In this document: in pieces, positions 51,094-63,600 of the stretch
How the letters are laid out: each line of letters opens with the position of its first letter
How positions within the stretch are numbered: position 1 is the stretch's first letter
The notes under the pieces: generated by a model
Database searches by the model: none
Seen by the model: only the letters and a program-made list of their open reading frames with translations
What the model was told of the DNA's origin: nothing
DNA from: Polaribacter cellanae
GTDB taxonomy: Bacteria > Bacteroidota > Bacteroidia > Flavobacteriales > Flavobacteriaceae
Direction of reading: 5' to 3'
Assembly (NCBI RefSeq): GCF_017569185.1
Contig: NZ_CP071869.1
Coordinates: 1,664,001 to 1,728,000, forward strand
DNA: 64,000 nt
Made by a program: the position numbers and the translations under genes

Positions 51094-54000
51094 TTAAATT
51101 TTTTCGATTAATATTTTACTTTTAATGGTATCGAATTCTATTTCTGTACCATTTGTTAATTCGTCTACAAAAACCAAATCTTCGGTTAATGTTTCACTCA
51201 TAATGTAGGTTTTGTTTTCTAAGATAGACTGTTGTAAGTTCTCGTAGTTTAAGACCGTAAGCTTAATTTTATCTGTTACTTCTAAACCAGTGTCTTTACG
51301 TGTGTTTTGAATTCTATTTACCAATTCTCTGGCAACACCTTCTTTACGCAATTCTTCTGTAATTGTAACATCTAAAGCTACTGTTAACGCGCCTTCGTTT
51401 GCAACTAACCAACCTTCGATATCTTTTGACGAAATTTCTACATCTTCGAGTCCTAAAGTAATATTTTTTCCATTAATGTCAAGAGAAATGTTTTTATCTT
51501 TCTCTATTTTGTTAATATCTTCTTGTGTAAATTTTTGAACAGCACCTGCAACAAAACGCATATCTTTGCCAAACTTAGGCCCTAAAGCTTTAAAATTAGG
51601 CTTAATTTGTTTAATTAATATGTCGGATGCATCTTCTAAAATATCTACTTCTTTAATATTTACTTCGCTCTTAATTAAATTTGCAACTGCTAAAATTTCT
51701 TCTTTTTGCTGATTGTTATCAACAGGAATCATAATTTTTTGCAATGGCTGACGCACCTTAATTTTTTCTTTTGCTCTTAATGATAACACTAAAGAAGAAA
51801 TTGTTTGTGCATTTTCCATTTTACGCTCCAAAGACTTATCTACAAAGCTTGCTTCAAATTTTGGAAAATCGGATAAATGGATGCTTTCTGAAGATTCTTT
51901 ACCTGTTACAGAATTTAAATCTTGGTACAATCTATCCATAAAAAACGGAGCAATTGGCGCACTTAATTTTGCAATTGTAACCATACAAGTGTACAATGTT
52001 TGGTAGGCAGAAATTTTATCTGTTTGATAATCTCCTTTCCAAAAACGTCTTCTGCTCAAACGAACATACCAGTTACTTAGGTAATCTTGAGTAAAGTCGC
52101 TTATGGCTCTTGCAGCTCTTGTAGGCTCATATGCTGCGTAGAATTTATCTACTTTAGCAATTAAAGTATGTAATTCTGATAGAATCCATCTATCTATTTC
52201 TGGTCTTTCATTTAAAGCAATATCTTCTTCGCCGTAAGAAAAACCATCGATATTTGTATATAATGAAAAGAATGAATACGTGTTGTATAACGTTCCGAAA
52301 AACTTACGTTTTACTTCTTCTATTCCTTCTAAATCGAATTTTAAATTGTCCCAAGGATTTGCATTCGAAATCATGTACCAACGAGTTGCATCTGCTCCAT
52401 AAGTTGATAATGTTGTAAAAGGGTCTGTTGCATTTCCTAAACGCTTGGACATTTTATGTCCGTTTTTGTCTAAAACCAAACCGTTAGAAACTACGTTTTT
52501 ATACGCAACTGAATCGAAAACCATCGTTGCAATTGCATGTAATGTATAAAACCAACCTCTTGTTTGGTCTACTCCTTCAGCAATAAAATCTGCAGGAAAA
52601 GACTCATTTCCATCAATTTTATTTTTATTTTCGAAAGGATAATGCCATTGTGCATAAGGCATAGAACCAGAATCGAACCAAACATCAATTAAGTCGCTTT
52701 CGCGTTTCATGGGTTGTCCTGATGCTGAAACCAATACAATTTCATCAACAATATTCTTATGTAAATCTATTTTTGCATAGTTTTCTTCGGAATTGTTATC
52801 TACTTCAAAATCTTCAAAAATATCTTTTGCTAAAACTCCTGCTTCCACAGCTTTCGCCATTTCTTCTTTTAATTCTTTTACAGAACCAATACAAATTTCT
52901 TCTTTACCATCTTCTGTTCTCCAAATTGGCAATGGAATTCCCCAATATCTCGAACGAGATAAATTCCAGTCGTTTGCATTTGCCAACCAGTTTCCAAAAC
53001 GACCAGTTCCTGTAGATTCTGGTTTCCAATTGATGGTTTTGTTCAACTCGTGCATTCTGTCTTTTATATCTGTAACTTTTATAAACCAAGAATCTAATGG
53101 ATAATATAAAATAGGCTTGTCTGTTCTCCAACAATTTGGATAACTGTGCTTGTATTTTTCGACTTTAAAAGCCTTGTTTTCTGTTTTTAGTTTGATAGCA
53201 ATTTCTACATCTACAGATTTTCCTGGTGCTTCATCATCAGCATAATATTCATTTTTTACATATTTACCAGCAAATTCAGTAACTTCTGGTCTAAATTTAC
53301 CTTGTAAATCTACTAAAGGAACCAAATTATCATTCGCATCTTTTACTAACATTGGTGGTATTTCTGGTGTTGCTTGTTTGGCAACCAAAGCATCATCTGC
53401 TCCAAAAGTGGGTGCTGTGTGTACAATTCCTGTTCCATCTTCTGTAGTCACAAAATCTCCAGCAATTACTCTAAATGCATTTTCTGGATTGTCGTTCGGT
53501 AAAACGTAATCTAATAATTGCTCGTATTTTATGTCAACTAAATCTTTTCCTTTGCATTCTTCACAAATTAAAAAAGGAATCTTTTTATCTTCTTTTGTAT
53601 ATGCTGATAGTTCAGAAACAACTTCTGTTTGTTTGAATTTTTTATCAAACTGTTTAGAAACTAAATTCTTTGCTAAAATAACGTGAATTGGCTCAAAAGT
53701 ATATTGATTGTAAGTTGCAACAACAACATAATCAATTTTTGGTCCTACTGTTAATGCAGTATTACTTGGCAGTGTCCAAGGTGTAGTTGTCCAAGCAATA
53801 AAGTTTAAATGATCGTATTTTTTTAGAAAATCTGGCAATGAACTTTCATCTGCTTTAAACTGAGCCACAATTGTGGTATCTGTTACATCTTGATATGTTC
53901 CTGGTTGATTTAATTCGTGCGAACTTAATCCTGTTCCTGCTTTTGGCGAATATGGCTGAATTGTATAGCCTTTGTAAATTAGTTCTTTGTTATAAATTTG

Positions 54001-54513
54001 CTTTAATAACCACCAAACAGATTCCATATATTTTGGTTCGTAGGTAATATAAGGATCGTTCATATCTACCCAATAACCCATTTTTTGGGTTAAATCGTTC
54101 CAAATATCTGTGTAACGCATTACTGCTTTTCTACAAGCTGCGTTGTAATCTTCTACAGAAATTTTCTTTCCAATGTCTTCTTTGGTAATTCCCAATTCTT
54201 TTTCTACGCCTAATTCTATTGGCAAACCATGTGTATCCCAACCAGCTTTACGCTTTACTTGATAACCTTTCATGGTTTTATAACGAGGAAAAATATCTTT
54301 TATAGCTCTTGCCAAAACATGATGAACTCCTGGCAATCCGTTTGCTGAGGGTGGTCCTTCAAAAAAGACAAAAGGCTCTGCACCTTCTCTTGTGGTTACA
54401 CTTTTTTTAAATATGTTATTTTCTTCCCAATAGTTAAGAATTTCTTCTGCTACTTTTGGCAAGTCAAGACCTTTATATTCAGGAAATTTCATCTCTATTT
54501 TTTTGTTTTTCAT
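51094..54513 (-). CDS. ileS: Isoleucyl-tRNA synthetase
   Basis: 1139 residues, the long form of class I IleRS. ATP-site motifs: SANGLPGVHHVLARAIKD (HIGH equivalent, Gly-Val-His-His) and KMSKR in NGHKMSKRLGNATDP. The editing domain CP1 lies about 200-430 with WTTTPWTLPSNTAL; WDTHGLPIE and the anticodon-binding domain (AYEPTRAARAISDFTQDYLSNWYVRLSRRRFW) follow. The first ATG (54513) and a second at residue 8 are both possible starts. The distant dksA-like gene follows by 4 nt. A TAATTTCG -7-like element lies at 54632-54625 on the minus strand. Confidence 0.97.
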   Translation of the reverse strand: MKNKKIEMKFPEYKGLDLPKVAEEILNYWEENNIFKKSVTTREGAEPFVFFEGPPSANGLPGVHHVLARAIKDIFPRYKTMKGYQVKRKAGWDTHGLPIELGVEKELGITKEDIGKKISVEDYNAACRKAVMRYTDIWNDLTQKMGYWVDMNDPYITYEPKYMESVWWLLKQIYNKELIYKGYTIQPYSPKAGTGLSSHELNQPGTYQDVTDTTIVAQFKADESSLPDFLKKYDHLNFIAWTTTPWTLPSNTALTVGPKIDYVVVATYNQYTFEPIHVILAKNLVSKQFDKKFKQTEVVSELSAYTKEDKKIPFLICEECKGKDLVDIKYEQLLDYVLPNDNPENAFRVIAGDFVTTEDGTGIVHTAPTFGADDALVAKQATPEIPPMLVKDANDNLVPLVDLQGKFRPEVTEFAGKYVKNEYYADDEAPGKSVDVEIAIKLKTENKAFKVEKYKHSYPNCWRTDKPILYYPLDSWFIKVTDIKDRMHELNKTINWKPESTGTGRFGNWLANANDWNLSRSRYWGIPLPIWRTEDGKEEICIGSVKELKEEMAKAVEAGVLAKDIFEDFEVDNNSEENYAKIDLHKNIVDEIVLVSASGQPMKRESDLIDVWFDSGSMPYAQWHYPFENKNKIDGNESFPADFIAEGVDQTRGWFYTLHAIATMVFDSVAYKNVVSNGLVLDKNGHKMSKRLGNATDPFTTLSTYGADATRWYMISNANPWDNLKFDLEGIEEVKRKFFGTLYNTYSFFSLYTNIDGFSYGEEDIALNERPEIDRWILSELHTLIAKVDKFYAAYEPTRAARAISDFTQDYLSNWYVRLSRRRFWKGDYQTDKISAYQTLYTCMVTIAKLSAPIAPFFMDRLYQDLNSVTGKESSESIHLSDFPKFEASFVDKSLERKMENAQTISSLVLSLRAKEKIKVRQPLQKIMIPVDNNQQKEEILAVANLIKSEVNIKEVDILEDASDILIKQIKPNFKALGPKFGKDMRFVAGAVQKFTQEDINKIEKDKNISLDINGKNITLGLEDVEISSKDIEGWLVANEGALTVALDVTITEELRKEGVARELVNRIQNTRKDTGLEVTDKIKLTVLNYENLQQSILENKTYIMSETLTEDLVFVDELTNGTEIEFDTIKSKILIEKI

Positions 54514-54670
54514 TTAATTGTAAGATGTAAACTTGATTTTTTTTTTGAGAAGATTATTTTAAATATATAATCTACTAAAAATTAAAGTTTTCGCTTTCAT
54601 TTTATCTCTTTTCTGATAAGATTGCGAAATTAATCAATTTCTATTAATTCTTGGTTTTATGGCACAAAAA

Positions 54671-54690
54671 AAGAGCCTTTTAAGGCTCTT
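54671..54690 (-). terminator. Intrinsic terminator of the adhesin/PorP/OmpA operon
   Basis: Stem AAGAGCCTT (54671-54679) / AAGGCTCTT (54682-54690), followed on the minus strand by a T run; 23 nt beyond the OmpA-family stop. Confidence 0.87.
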
Positions 54691-54713
54691 CTTATATTTT
54701 AAGGAATAAAATG

Positions 54714-56699
54714 TTACATTTTAACAATTACAAACTCTGTTCTTCTGTTTGCTTGGTGCTGTTCTTTGGTACATTTTACACGATTTGTATGGTTATCGTT
54801 ATCTACACATTCGTTTATCAATCTTGTTTCTCCAAAACCTTTTCCTATGATTCTTGACGAACTAATTCCTTTTTCGATGATGTAAGCTACAGAAGATTTT
54901 GCTCTTCTGTTTGATAATGCTTCGTTATAACGTGCTTTACCTCTAGCATCTGTATGTGAACTAGATCTAATTACTAATTTTGGGTATTTTTTCATAATAT
55001 TAGCAATATGATTCAGTTCTATTGCTGCATCTGGTCTTATGTTCGCTTTATTATAATCGAAATATATAGGTTCTATTTTAATTATTAACTCTCCTCTTTC
55101 GTTATAAGCAAAGTCTGATACAATATCTAAGGCAAAATCTAAGTTAAGTGCTATTTCTTTCTTTTCTGTACTCATAAAAGAAACTGTATCTGGCTCATAG
55201 TACTCTTTTGTTACCTCTAATGTATATTGTCGATTACAAGGTAATGTAAAGGAAAATGCTGCATTCGCATCTGCATACACTTCTTTAACAATCTTTGCTT
55301 TTGCATCTTTTAAAACTAATTTTGCTCCTGGCAAAGGTGTTTGAAGTTTCTTGTCTTTTACAACACCAGAAACTACTTGCATACATGGAAGTTTTACTGA
55401 AATTATTTCAGGTTTTTCTAATTCTACAACTGCATAAATATCATCGTCTCCAACTCCACCTTCTCTGTTAGAAGATAAATACCCTGTTCTGTCTATTGAG
55501 TTTATTGAAAAAGCAAAATCGTCTAATGGAGAATTTACTGGTGCTTTTAAATTTACAGGAGTTTTATATTCTCCTTTTTCTATTCTGGTTGCAAATACGT
55601 CTAAGGCTCCTATACCAAAATGACCATCTGAAGAAAAATACAATACCTCTTCATCTGAAATAAAAGGAAACATTTCTCTACCTTCTGTATTTACTTTTGA
55701 ACCTAAATTTTGTGGTGTTCCAAAAGATCCATCATTATTAATTGCTACTTTGTAAATATCTGTTTTTCCTATTCCTCCTGGTATGTCTGATGCAAAATAC
55801 AATGTTTTACCATCTTTACTAACAGATGGATGTCCTGTTGAATATTCGTTACTATTAAAAGAGACTTCTTCTACGTTTGTCCATTTATTATCTACCCAAA
55901 CTGCTTTGTAGATTTTTAGGTTGTTATAGCCTTTTTTATCGTTTTTATAAACACCTTTGTTGTAATTATTTCTGGTAAAGTACATTGTTTTTTTATCTGG
56001 AGAAAATGCTACAGAAGATTCGTGGTATTTGGAGTTTACTTCGTCTGTAAACATTGGTCTTACATCCGAATTATCTCCTTCGTTCGTTGTAATTTTTTCT
56101 TTAATTACTTTGTAGATATCAAGGAAGTTTTTATTGTTTCTTGTATGACTTCTCTTTACAAACACATTTCCTTTTCTTGGTGAAGAGAATAGAATTGTGT
56201 TTCCATAATCTGTTACTCCAAAATCGGAATTAACCGTATTTATACTTCTTAAATTACTAACAGTATAGTTTGGTTTCCCATTTCTAAGTTCATTTAAAGT
56301 GGCTTTGTGATTTGTAAAGTGAATTCCTCTTGAGTCGTTCTTTTTTGCTTCGTGAAATTTTTTCATCCAAGCATTTGAATCGCTAAAATTTCCTGTCGCT
56401 CTTAATGCTTGTGCATATCTAAAAATATACTCTGGTTTTTGTGTTGGAAAATTAGTAAATAGCCTACTGTATGCAGCTGATGCTTCTTGCATCTTTACGT
56501 TAAAATAATAACTATCTGCTAGTCTTTGCAATACATGCTCTGTAGCATTTTCTTCTGCAAGTTTCTTATATTCTTGCGCTGCTAATGCATAAGATAAATT
56601 TTCGAAATGGACGTCTGCTTTTTTCGTATCTTTAGTTTGCCCAAGTATGGTTAGAGAGCTGAATAAAAGTACGAGTGTAAGTTGTATTGTTTTTTTCAT
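54714..56699 (-). CDS. OmpA-family protein with PD40-type propeller
   Basis: 661 residues with signal peptide (ends SLTILGQ). A TPR-like helical part (about 25-135; YALAAQEYKKLAEENATEHVLQRLADSYYF) is followed by beta-propeller repeats (about 150-430; AFSPDKKTMYFTRNN, SVSKDGKTLYFASDIPGGIGKTDIY), a carboxypeptidase-regulatory-like domain (about 440-520; VVSGVVKDKKLQTPLPGAKLVL) and an OmpA peptidoglycan-binding domain (about 548-661; IYFDYNKANIRPDAAIELNHI, SHTDARGKARYNEALSNRRA). In Bacteroidota such genes follow a PorP/SprF gene and a type B T9SS substrate, as here. It probably anchors the surface assembly to the cell wall. Confidence 0.93.
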   Translation of the reverse strand: MKKTIQLTLVLLFSSLTILGQTKDTKKADVHFENLSYALAAQEYKKLAEENATEHVLQRLADSYYFNVKMQEASAAYSRLFTNFPTQKPEYIFRYAQALRATGNFSDSNAWMKKFHEAKKNDSRGIHFTNHKATLNELRNGKPNYTVSNLRSINTVNSDFGVTDYGNTILFSSPRKGNVFVKRSHTRNNKNFLDIYKVIKEKITTNEGDNSDVRPMFTDEVNSKYHESSVAFSPDKKTMYFTRNNYNKGVYKNDKKGYNNLKIYKAVWVDNKWTNVEEVSFNSNEYSTGHPSVSKDGKTLYFASDIPGGIGKTDIYKVAINNDGSFGTPQNLGSKVNTEGREMFPFISDEEVLYFSSDGHFGIGALDVFATRIEKGEYKTPVNLKAPVNSPLDDFAFSINSIDRTGYLSSNREGGVGDDDIYAVVELEKPEIISVKLPCMQVVSGVVKDKKLQTPLPGAKLVLKDAKAKIVKEVYADANAAFSFTLPCNRQYTLEVTKEYYEPDTVSFMSTEKKEIALNLDFALDIVSDFAYNERGELIIKIEPIYFDYNKANIRPDAAIELNHIANIMKKYPKLVIRSSSHTDARGKARYNEALSNRRAKSSVAYIIEKGISSSRIIGKGFGETRLINECVDNDNHTNRVKCTKEQHQANRRTEFVIVKM

Positions 56700-56713
56700 A
56701 ATTGTTTTATTAA

Positions 56714-57631
56714 CTAGAAGAATCTTGGTGATTTAATTTTATTTCTTTCAAAATCGAAATTAAATAGTACAAATACCTCATGAGATCCTGAATTGTAATT
56801 TCCAAGGTTTGTTAAGGTATAATCGTATGCGTAACCTATTCTTAGTGTATTTGAGGCTCTTATGTTAATTAATGCAGATACAGATTCGTCTAATCTATAA
56901 GAAAGACCAAATTCTAACTTATCGTATAACAATACATTTCCAGAGAAATCTATGGATAATGGAGAGCCTTCTGCTGCTTTTATCATTGTAGATGGCTTTA
57001 ATTTAACATCGTTCGATAAATCGAATACATAACCAGATGTAAAGAAAAAGTGATTCGTTTCTGAGGCTCTCGATATCTGTCCTCCTTTTTTATCAAAATG
57101 AAACGTTTTTAACAAATTAGGTATTGATAAACCTGCATAAAACTTATTTGTGTAATAAAATGCACCTGCTCCTATATTTGGCATTATTTTATTTGCGTTT
57201 TGATTTACAAAGGCTTGGTCTCCTCCATTTACAGTTTCTAAACATGGTAAACAAATATTAAAGAATGTAAAACCCGCTTTTAAACCTAATGCTAACTTTG
57301 CATTTTCCCCTACTTTTAACGTGTAGGAAAAGTCTCCATATACATTTTGTTCTTGTACGGGCCCAATTTCGTCTACAATTACAGATAGTCCTAAACCAAC
57401 ATTTTTACCTACTGGCGAATTAATACCCATTGTAAGTGTTCTTGGTGCTCCATCTATACCAACCCATTGAGATCTTCCCAGTAAATTAATACTTAACACA
57501 TCATATGACCCAGCATAAGCTGGGTTTATGATATTCATGTTGTACATGTACTGTGTGTATTGTGGGTCTTGTTGCGCTTTTGCAGAAACAGTAAATAATA
57601 TAACTGCAAGTATTACTATAATTTTTTTCAT
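56714..57631 (-). CDS. PorP/SprF-family type IX secretion outer membrane protein
   Basis: 305 residues from the ATG at 57631 (MKKIIVILAVILFTVSAKAQ), chosen because it gives a proper signal peptide; an ATG 14 codons upstream overlaps the adhesin stop region and would spoil it. The mature start QQDPQYTQYMYNMNIINPAYAGSYD is diagnostic of the PorP/SprF family. The rest is a 14-strand-type barrel. SprF-like proteins are needed to export or attach their cognate type B T9SS adhesin. It lies 20 nt after the giant adhesin and 14 nt before the OmpA gene. Confidence 0.94.
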   Translation of the reverse strand: MKKIIVILAVILFTVSAKAQQDPQYTQYMYNMNIINPAYAGSYDVLSINLLGRSQWVGIDGAPRTLTMGINSPVGKNVGLGLSVIVDEIGPVQEQNVYGDFSYTLKVGENAKLALGLKAGFTFFNICLPCLETVNGGDQAFVNQNANKIMPNIGAGAFYYTNKFYAGLSIPNLLKTFHFDKKGGQISRASETNHFFFTSGYVFDLSNDVKLKPSTMIKAAEGSPLSIDFSGNVLLYDKLEFGLSYRLDESVSALINIRASNTLRIGYAYDYTLTNLGNYNSGSHEVFVLFNFDFERNKIKSPRFF

Positions 57632-57651
57632 CTCTTTTGCCTTTATCTTAA

Positions 57652-60600
57652 TTATCTGTTTAAATATACCCATCCTGTTATTGGTTTTCTTGATCCATCG
57701 TTAAAATATATGATGTAGTAATATGTTCCTACTGGTAATGGTTTACTATCATTTAACGTTAATCTTCCTGTTGAATAACCATTCCACCAATCTGGATTGG
57801 TTTTACCTTTGTTTTCGTAATCATATACTTGATTACCCCATCTGTTATAAATCTCTAACTTAAAGTTAGGGTATTTAGATACTGCTGGGATTACAAAAGT
57901 ATCGTTAACACCATCTCCATTTGGAGAGAACGCATTTGGAACTAAATCGCAATTTGTTACATCTAAATGATCTGGGGTGTTATCTGTATCACAATCTAAC
58001 ATAAACTCGTCTTTTGTAAGAACTCCATCTCCATCATCATCGATATCTAAATAGTTTGGTGTACCATCGTTATCTGTATCATCATTTGTTGGGTCTCCAT
58101 CTACAAATACAACGTCTTCATCTTTTGTTGGAACTCCATCTCCATCATCATCGATATCTAAATAGTTTGGTATGCCATCGTTATCTGTATCATCGTCTCT
58201 AGGATCTCCATTTACATTTACAACGTCTTCGTTTTTCGTTGGAACTCCATCTCCATCGTCATCTGTGTCTTGGAAATCTGGTGTACCATCTTTATCTGTA
58301 TCTATTGGTGTATAATCTAAATTACCACTTTCTGGTGTATCTTCTACTCCATCAAATAATCCGTTTGAACCTGAACCTGTGTCTGAACCATCGATAATAC
58401 CATCGTTATCTTGGTCTAGTTCTCCACTTCCTGATTCGATAACATCGTTTACGCCATCTCCATCTGAATCTAAATCTAAATGATCTGGTGTACCATCTCC
58501 ATCTGTATCTCTATTAAGATCTCCATCTTGTTCTATTAAGTCTGGAATACCATCATTATCGTCATCTAAATCTACATCATCTGGAATACCATCTCCATCA
58601 TTATCTCCTCTAACAGTTATTGTTACAGTTGCTGTTTTACATACTGCTGGATTTACTGCTGTATTACACACTGTATAATCTACTGTAATTATTTTTCCTT
58701 CTTCTGCCAATGTTGGAATATATGTTAACTCTCCTGTTAATGGATTGAAACTTATAAATCCTTTAGCTGTTCCTGTTCCTGCATCTACAATGGTAGTGTT
58801 TGAACCTGGAAGATAATCGTCGTTAGTTAATACATTAACGATTGCTGGTACCTCGATAGTTGCTGTTAACACATCTCCTGCCACTGTTGGTACTAATGGA
58901 TTTGGATCTGTTGTATCTGGATTACCATCATTATCGTCATCTAAATCTGTTACATCTGGAATACCATCTTTATCGTTATCTGTTTGAACTGTAATGGTTA
59001 CAGTTGCTGTTTTACATACTGCAGGGTTTACTGCTGTGTTACAGACTGTATAATCTACAGTTACAGTTTTTCCTTCTTCTCCAGCTGCTGGTGTATACGT
59101 CATTTCTCCTGTTAATGGATCGAATGCTACAAGACCTTTTGCTGTTCCTGTTCCTGCATCTACAATGGTAGTGTTTGTACCTGGTAAGTAATCGTCATTG
59201 GTTAAAATGTTTACTTTTCCTAATTGACCTTCTACAACTGTTAATACATCTTCTGTAAGTGTTGGTACTAATGGATTTGGATCTGTTATATCTGGATTAC
59301 CATCATTATCGTCATCTAAATCTGTTACATCTGGAATACCATCGTTATCATTATCTGTTTGAACTGTAATGGTTACAGTTGCTGTTTTACATACTGCAGG
59401 GTTTACTGCTGTGTTACAGACTGTATAATCTACAGTTACAGTTTTTCCTTCTTCTCCAGCTGCTGGTGTATACGTCATTTCTCCTGTTAATGGATCGAAT
59501 GCTACAAGACCTTTTGCTGTTCCTGTTCCTGCATCTACAATGGTAGTGTTTGTACCTGGTAGGTAATCGTCATTGGTTAAAATGTTTACTTTTCCAGAAA
59601 CTCCTTCTACAACTGTTAACAAGTCTCCTGCCACTGTTGGCACTAATGGATTTGGATCTGTTGTATCTGGATTTCCATCATTATCGTCATCTAAATCTGT
59701 TACGTCTGGAATACCATCTTTATCATTATCTGTTTGAACTGTAATGGTTACAGTTGCTGTTTTACATACTGCAGGGTTTACTGCTGTGTTGCAGACTGTA
59801 TAATCTACAGTTACAGTTTTTCCTTCTTCTCCAGTTGCTGGTGTATACGTCATTTCTCCTGTTAATGGATCGAATGCTACAAGACCTTTTGCTGTTCCTG
59901 TTCCGGCATCTACAATGGTAGTGTTTGATCCTGGAAGATAATCGTCATTGGTTAAGACGTTTACTTTTCCTGATTGACCTTCTACAACTGTTAATACATC
60001 TTCTGTAAGTGTTGGAACCAGTGGATTTGGATCTGTTGTATCTGGATTACCATCATTATCGTCATCTAAATCTGTTACATCTGGAATACCATCTTTATCG
60101 TTATCTGCTTGAACTGTAATTGTAATTATTGAATTTTTACATACTTCAGGGTTTACTGCTGTATTACAAACTGTATAATCTACGGTTACAATTTTTCCTT
60201 CTTCTCCAGGGAAAGATGTGTAAGTAAATTCTCCACTTAATGGATCAAATACTATAAGGCCTTTCGCTGTTCCTGTTCCTGCATCTACGATGGTAGTGTT
60301 TGAGCCTGGAAGATAATCGTCATTGATTAAAATGTTTACTTTTCCTGGTACACCTTCTACAACTGTTAGTAGATCTCCTGCTACTGTTGGCAGTAATGGA
60401 TTTGGATCTGCTGCATCTGGGTTACCATCATTATCGTCATCTGAATCTTTGCTATCTGGAATCTTGTCTCCATCTGTATCTAAATTATCTAAATAATCTG
60501 GTGTTCCATCTCCATTGTCATCATCATCTGTAAAGTCTCCATTATTATTGTTGTCCTCTTCTTTTGTTGGAACTCCATCTCCATCGTCATCGACATCTAA

Positions 60601-63600
60601 ATAGTTTGGAGTACCATCTTTATCTGTATCATCGTCTCTTGGATCTCCATTAACTGTAACAACGTCTTCTTCTTTTGTTGGAACTCCATCTCCATCGTCA
60701 TCTACATCTTGGAAGTCTGGTGTTCCATCTTTATCTGTATCCATTGGAGTATCTTTTGTTACTCCACTTTCTGGTGTTGTTTCAATTAAATCGAATAAAC
60801 CATTTGAACCAGAACCTGTATCTGAACCATCAATTACTCCATCGTCATTTAAATCTGTTTGACCGAAACCTGATTCTGTTAAGTCATTTACGCCATCTCC
60901 ATCTGAATCTAAGTCTAAATGATCTGGTGTACCATCTTTATCTGTATCTCTATTAGGATTTCCATTTTGTTCTACTGTGTCTGGAATACCATCATTATCG
61001 TCGTCTAAATCTACAGAGTCTGGAATACCATCTCCATCATTATCTTTAATTTCTCTATAGTCAACTTCGTTTGTAGTTGCTGTATTATCGTTATCTGGTA
61101 AATCTATTGCTCCGTTATTTTGGTTGTCATTTACATCAAATAATCCTGTTCCTGTATTTACATCGTCGTAAGCATCTAATAAACCATCGTTATCTGCATC
61201 GTTATTTGCTGTTGATTTTGTGAAACCTGCTTCTTTTGTATCATCAATTCCATCGTTATCTGAATCTTTATCTAAATAATCTGGAATATTATCTCCATCT
61301 GTATCTACAGTTTTTAATCCATCGTTTGTTGCATTATCATAGATATCTGCTAAACCATCATTATCTGCGTCTGCAAATGGATTATTTGGCATTATATATC
61401 CAACTGTTGGTTGTGCTTCTACGTTATCTGGAATACCATCGTTATCTGAATCGATATCTTTTTCGTCTGATTTTCCATCTCCATCGCTATCAATTCCATC
61501 ATTTACAGTAAATACAGGGAATGTACCAGGACCTGAAGGTAATGATGAGCCTGTAGTTTGTGATGCACTTGCTGATGTTGTATTAGATGCATCAAATAAA
61601 CCATTGATTGCACATCCTGAAAATAATACAGAACCTAAGCTAGTATTCGAAGTTGCTGATAATAATTCCGCAGAGAAACGAATATTAAACGAAGCTGAGT
61701 TATAATAACCAAAGAATGTTGCCAATCTTGGTGATAAATCTACTCCTGAATAGGTATCGTCTGGCCCTTGGAAAGTTACTAAACCTGTTGCTGGATTGTC
61801 TGTAACATTTAATAATGTTTCATTGTCTACTGCATATAGTCCTGGTCTTGATAAGATTACTGATTCTCTTGCATTTGCGCCATCTATATCATATATAACT
61901 CCACTAAATCTGCTAATATTATATAACGTATTTGTATTGTCGTTTACTAAAATGACTTTGAATGCCATTTCTGCTTTATTACCTGTTGGTGTAGGCACTG
62001 TGTATTCTGGCTGCCAAGCATCTGGGTTACCTGTTGTAGAATTATCAATGGAGATTAAAGAGGCTCCTCCTTGGATGTCTGTAATTTCAACAATTGCATC
62101 TAAAATACCTCCTGTACCTCCAAAACCTGTTACGTCTATTACATCTTCGAAACGATACTTTGCTCCAATTGAACCTGAGCCTGTTACTCCTGTACCTGTA
62201 ATATAAACTGGGTTTTTAAAGCTTACGTTAGGCAAAATACAATTTGAACTATTTGCATTTCCTGATGGTGTGAATCCTAGAGATTCTACAACATCTATAA
62301 TACCATCGTTATCGTCATCAATATCAATATTATCTGTAATACCATCTCCATCTGTATCTACTAATACACCAAATGTAACTTTATCTCTAAAATCTACTTC
62401 TGCGGTTCCTGGATCTTGATCGTTAGGGAACTTTGTAACATCTTGGTTGTTATTTGATGCTGCTCCAGAATCTGCTGGTCCGTTCGCATTTAAATCAAAT
62501 GCATCGTCTAAACCATCTTTATCTGTGTCTATTCCAGATGCAACGATTTCTGCTACATTATCTCCATTTGTATCATATGCTTCAACAGTGTCTAATACTC
62601 CATCTCCATCTGAATCTGTATCTGTATAATCTGGTGTATCTGTTCCATCTGTATTTACAGGATTACTGATTGGAATACCAGAACCTGGCATTGTTTCGTA
62701 AACATCTGCTAAACCGTTACCATCTGTATCTACTCCTGGTGCAATATATCCTGACGTTGCTTGCCATTCGATATTATCTACAATTCCGTCATTATCTGCA
62801 TCGATATCTAAATAGTTAGGTATTGCATCTGAATCTGAATTTTCTGGAGTGTTAATTGGGCTTCCTGTTACAGAACCACAAGGTGTACAATCTGTATCGT
62901 AAGCATCGTCTATACCATCTTTATCTGTATCATTTCCTGATGGAGAGATATAATTTGCAGGGTTTTGGCCTTCAATATTGTCTATAATTCCATCGTTATC
63001 TGAATCTATATCTTGATAGTTTGGTACTCCATCTCCATCTGTATCTGGAGTTGTTAATGGTGTAGTTGCAATGTTATCATCTAAACCATCTTTATTCGTA
63101 TCTGTGAAATTATCTACTTTACCATTTCCATCTGTATCTGTTCCTCCACCTTCTACTAAGTCTGGAATTCCATCATTATCTCCATCTGTATCAAACTGGT
63201 CTATAATACCATCTCCATCTGAATCGTATTTATCATCTATACCATCGTTGTTTTTGTCTGTGGTGATGTTATCTGTGTCTTTATAATCTGGAATACCATC
63301 GTTATCTGTATCTTTTAAAGGATCGTCTCCTCCATTTTCTACAGTATCTGGAATACCATCATTATCATCATCTAAATCTACAGTATCTATAATACCATCT
63401 CCATCATTATCTGATTGAACTGTAACTTTAACTTCTGCAACATTAGAAACTAAACCATCGTTATCTTTTACAGTATAATTTACTTTCGAATCTCCTGTAA
63501 ATTCTGGCAATGGAGTAAATGTTACATTTCCTAAATTATCTACTGTATAAGTTCCTTCTCCTGAGATTACTAATGGTGTTGTTGAATTCCCTTTATTTGT

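Noticed and set aside
58570..60450. Possible CRISPR-like periodic repeat
   Set aside because: The period is 375 bp, in frame and protein-coding; no short direct repeats with unique spacers.
59550..63286. Plus-strand ORFs rich in Leu, His and Tyr or Ser/Pro opposite the giant adhesin
   Set aside because: Composition is the antisense of Asp/Gly-rich TSP3 repeats; no promoter or signal, so artefacts.
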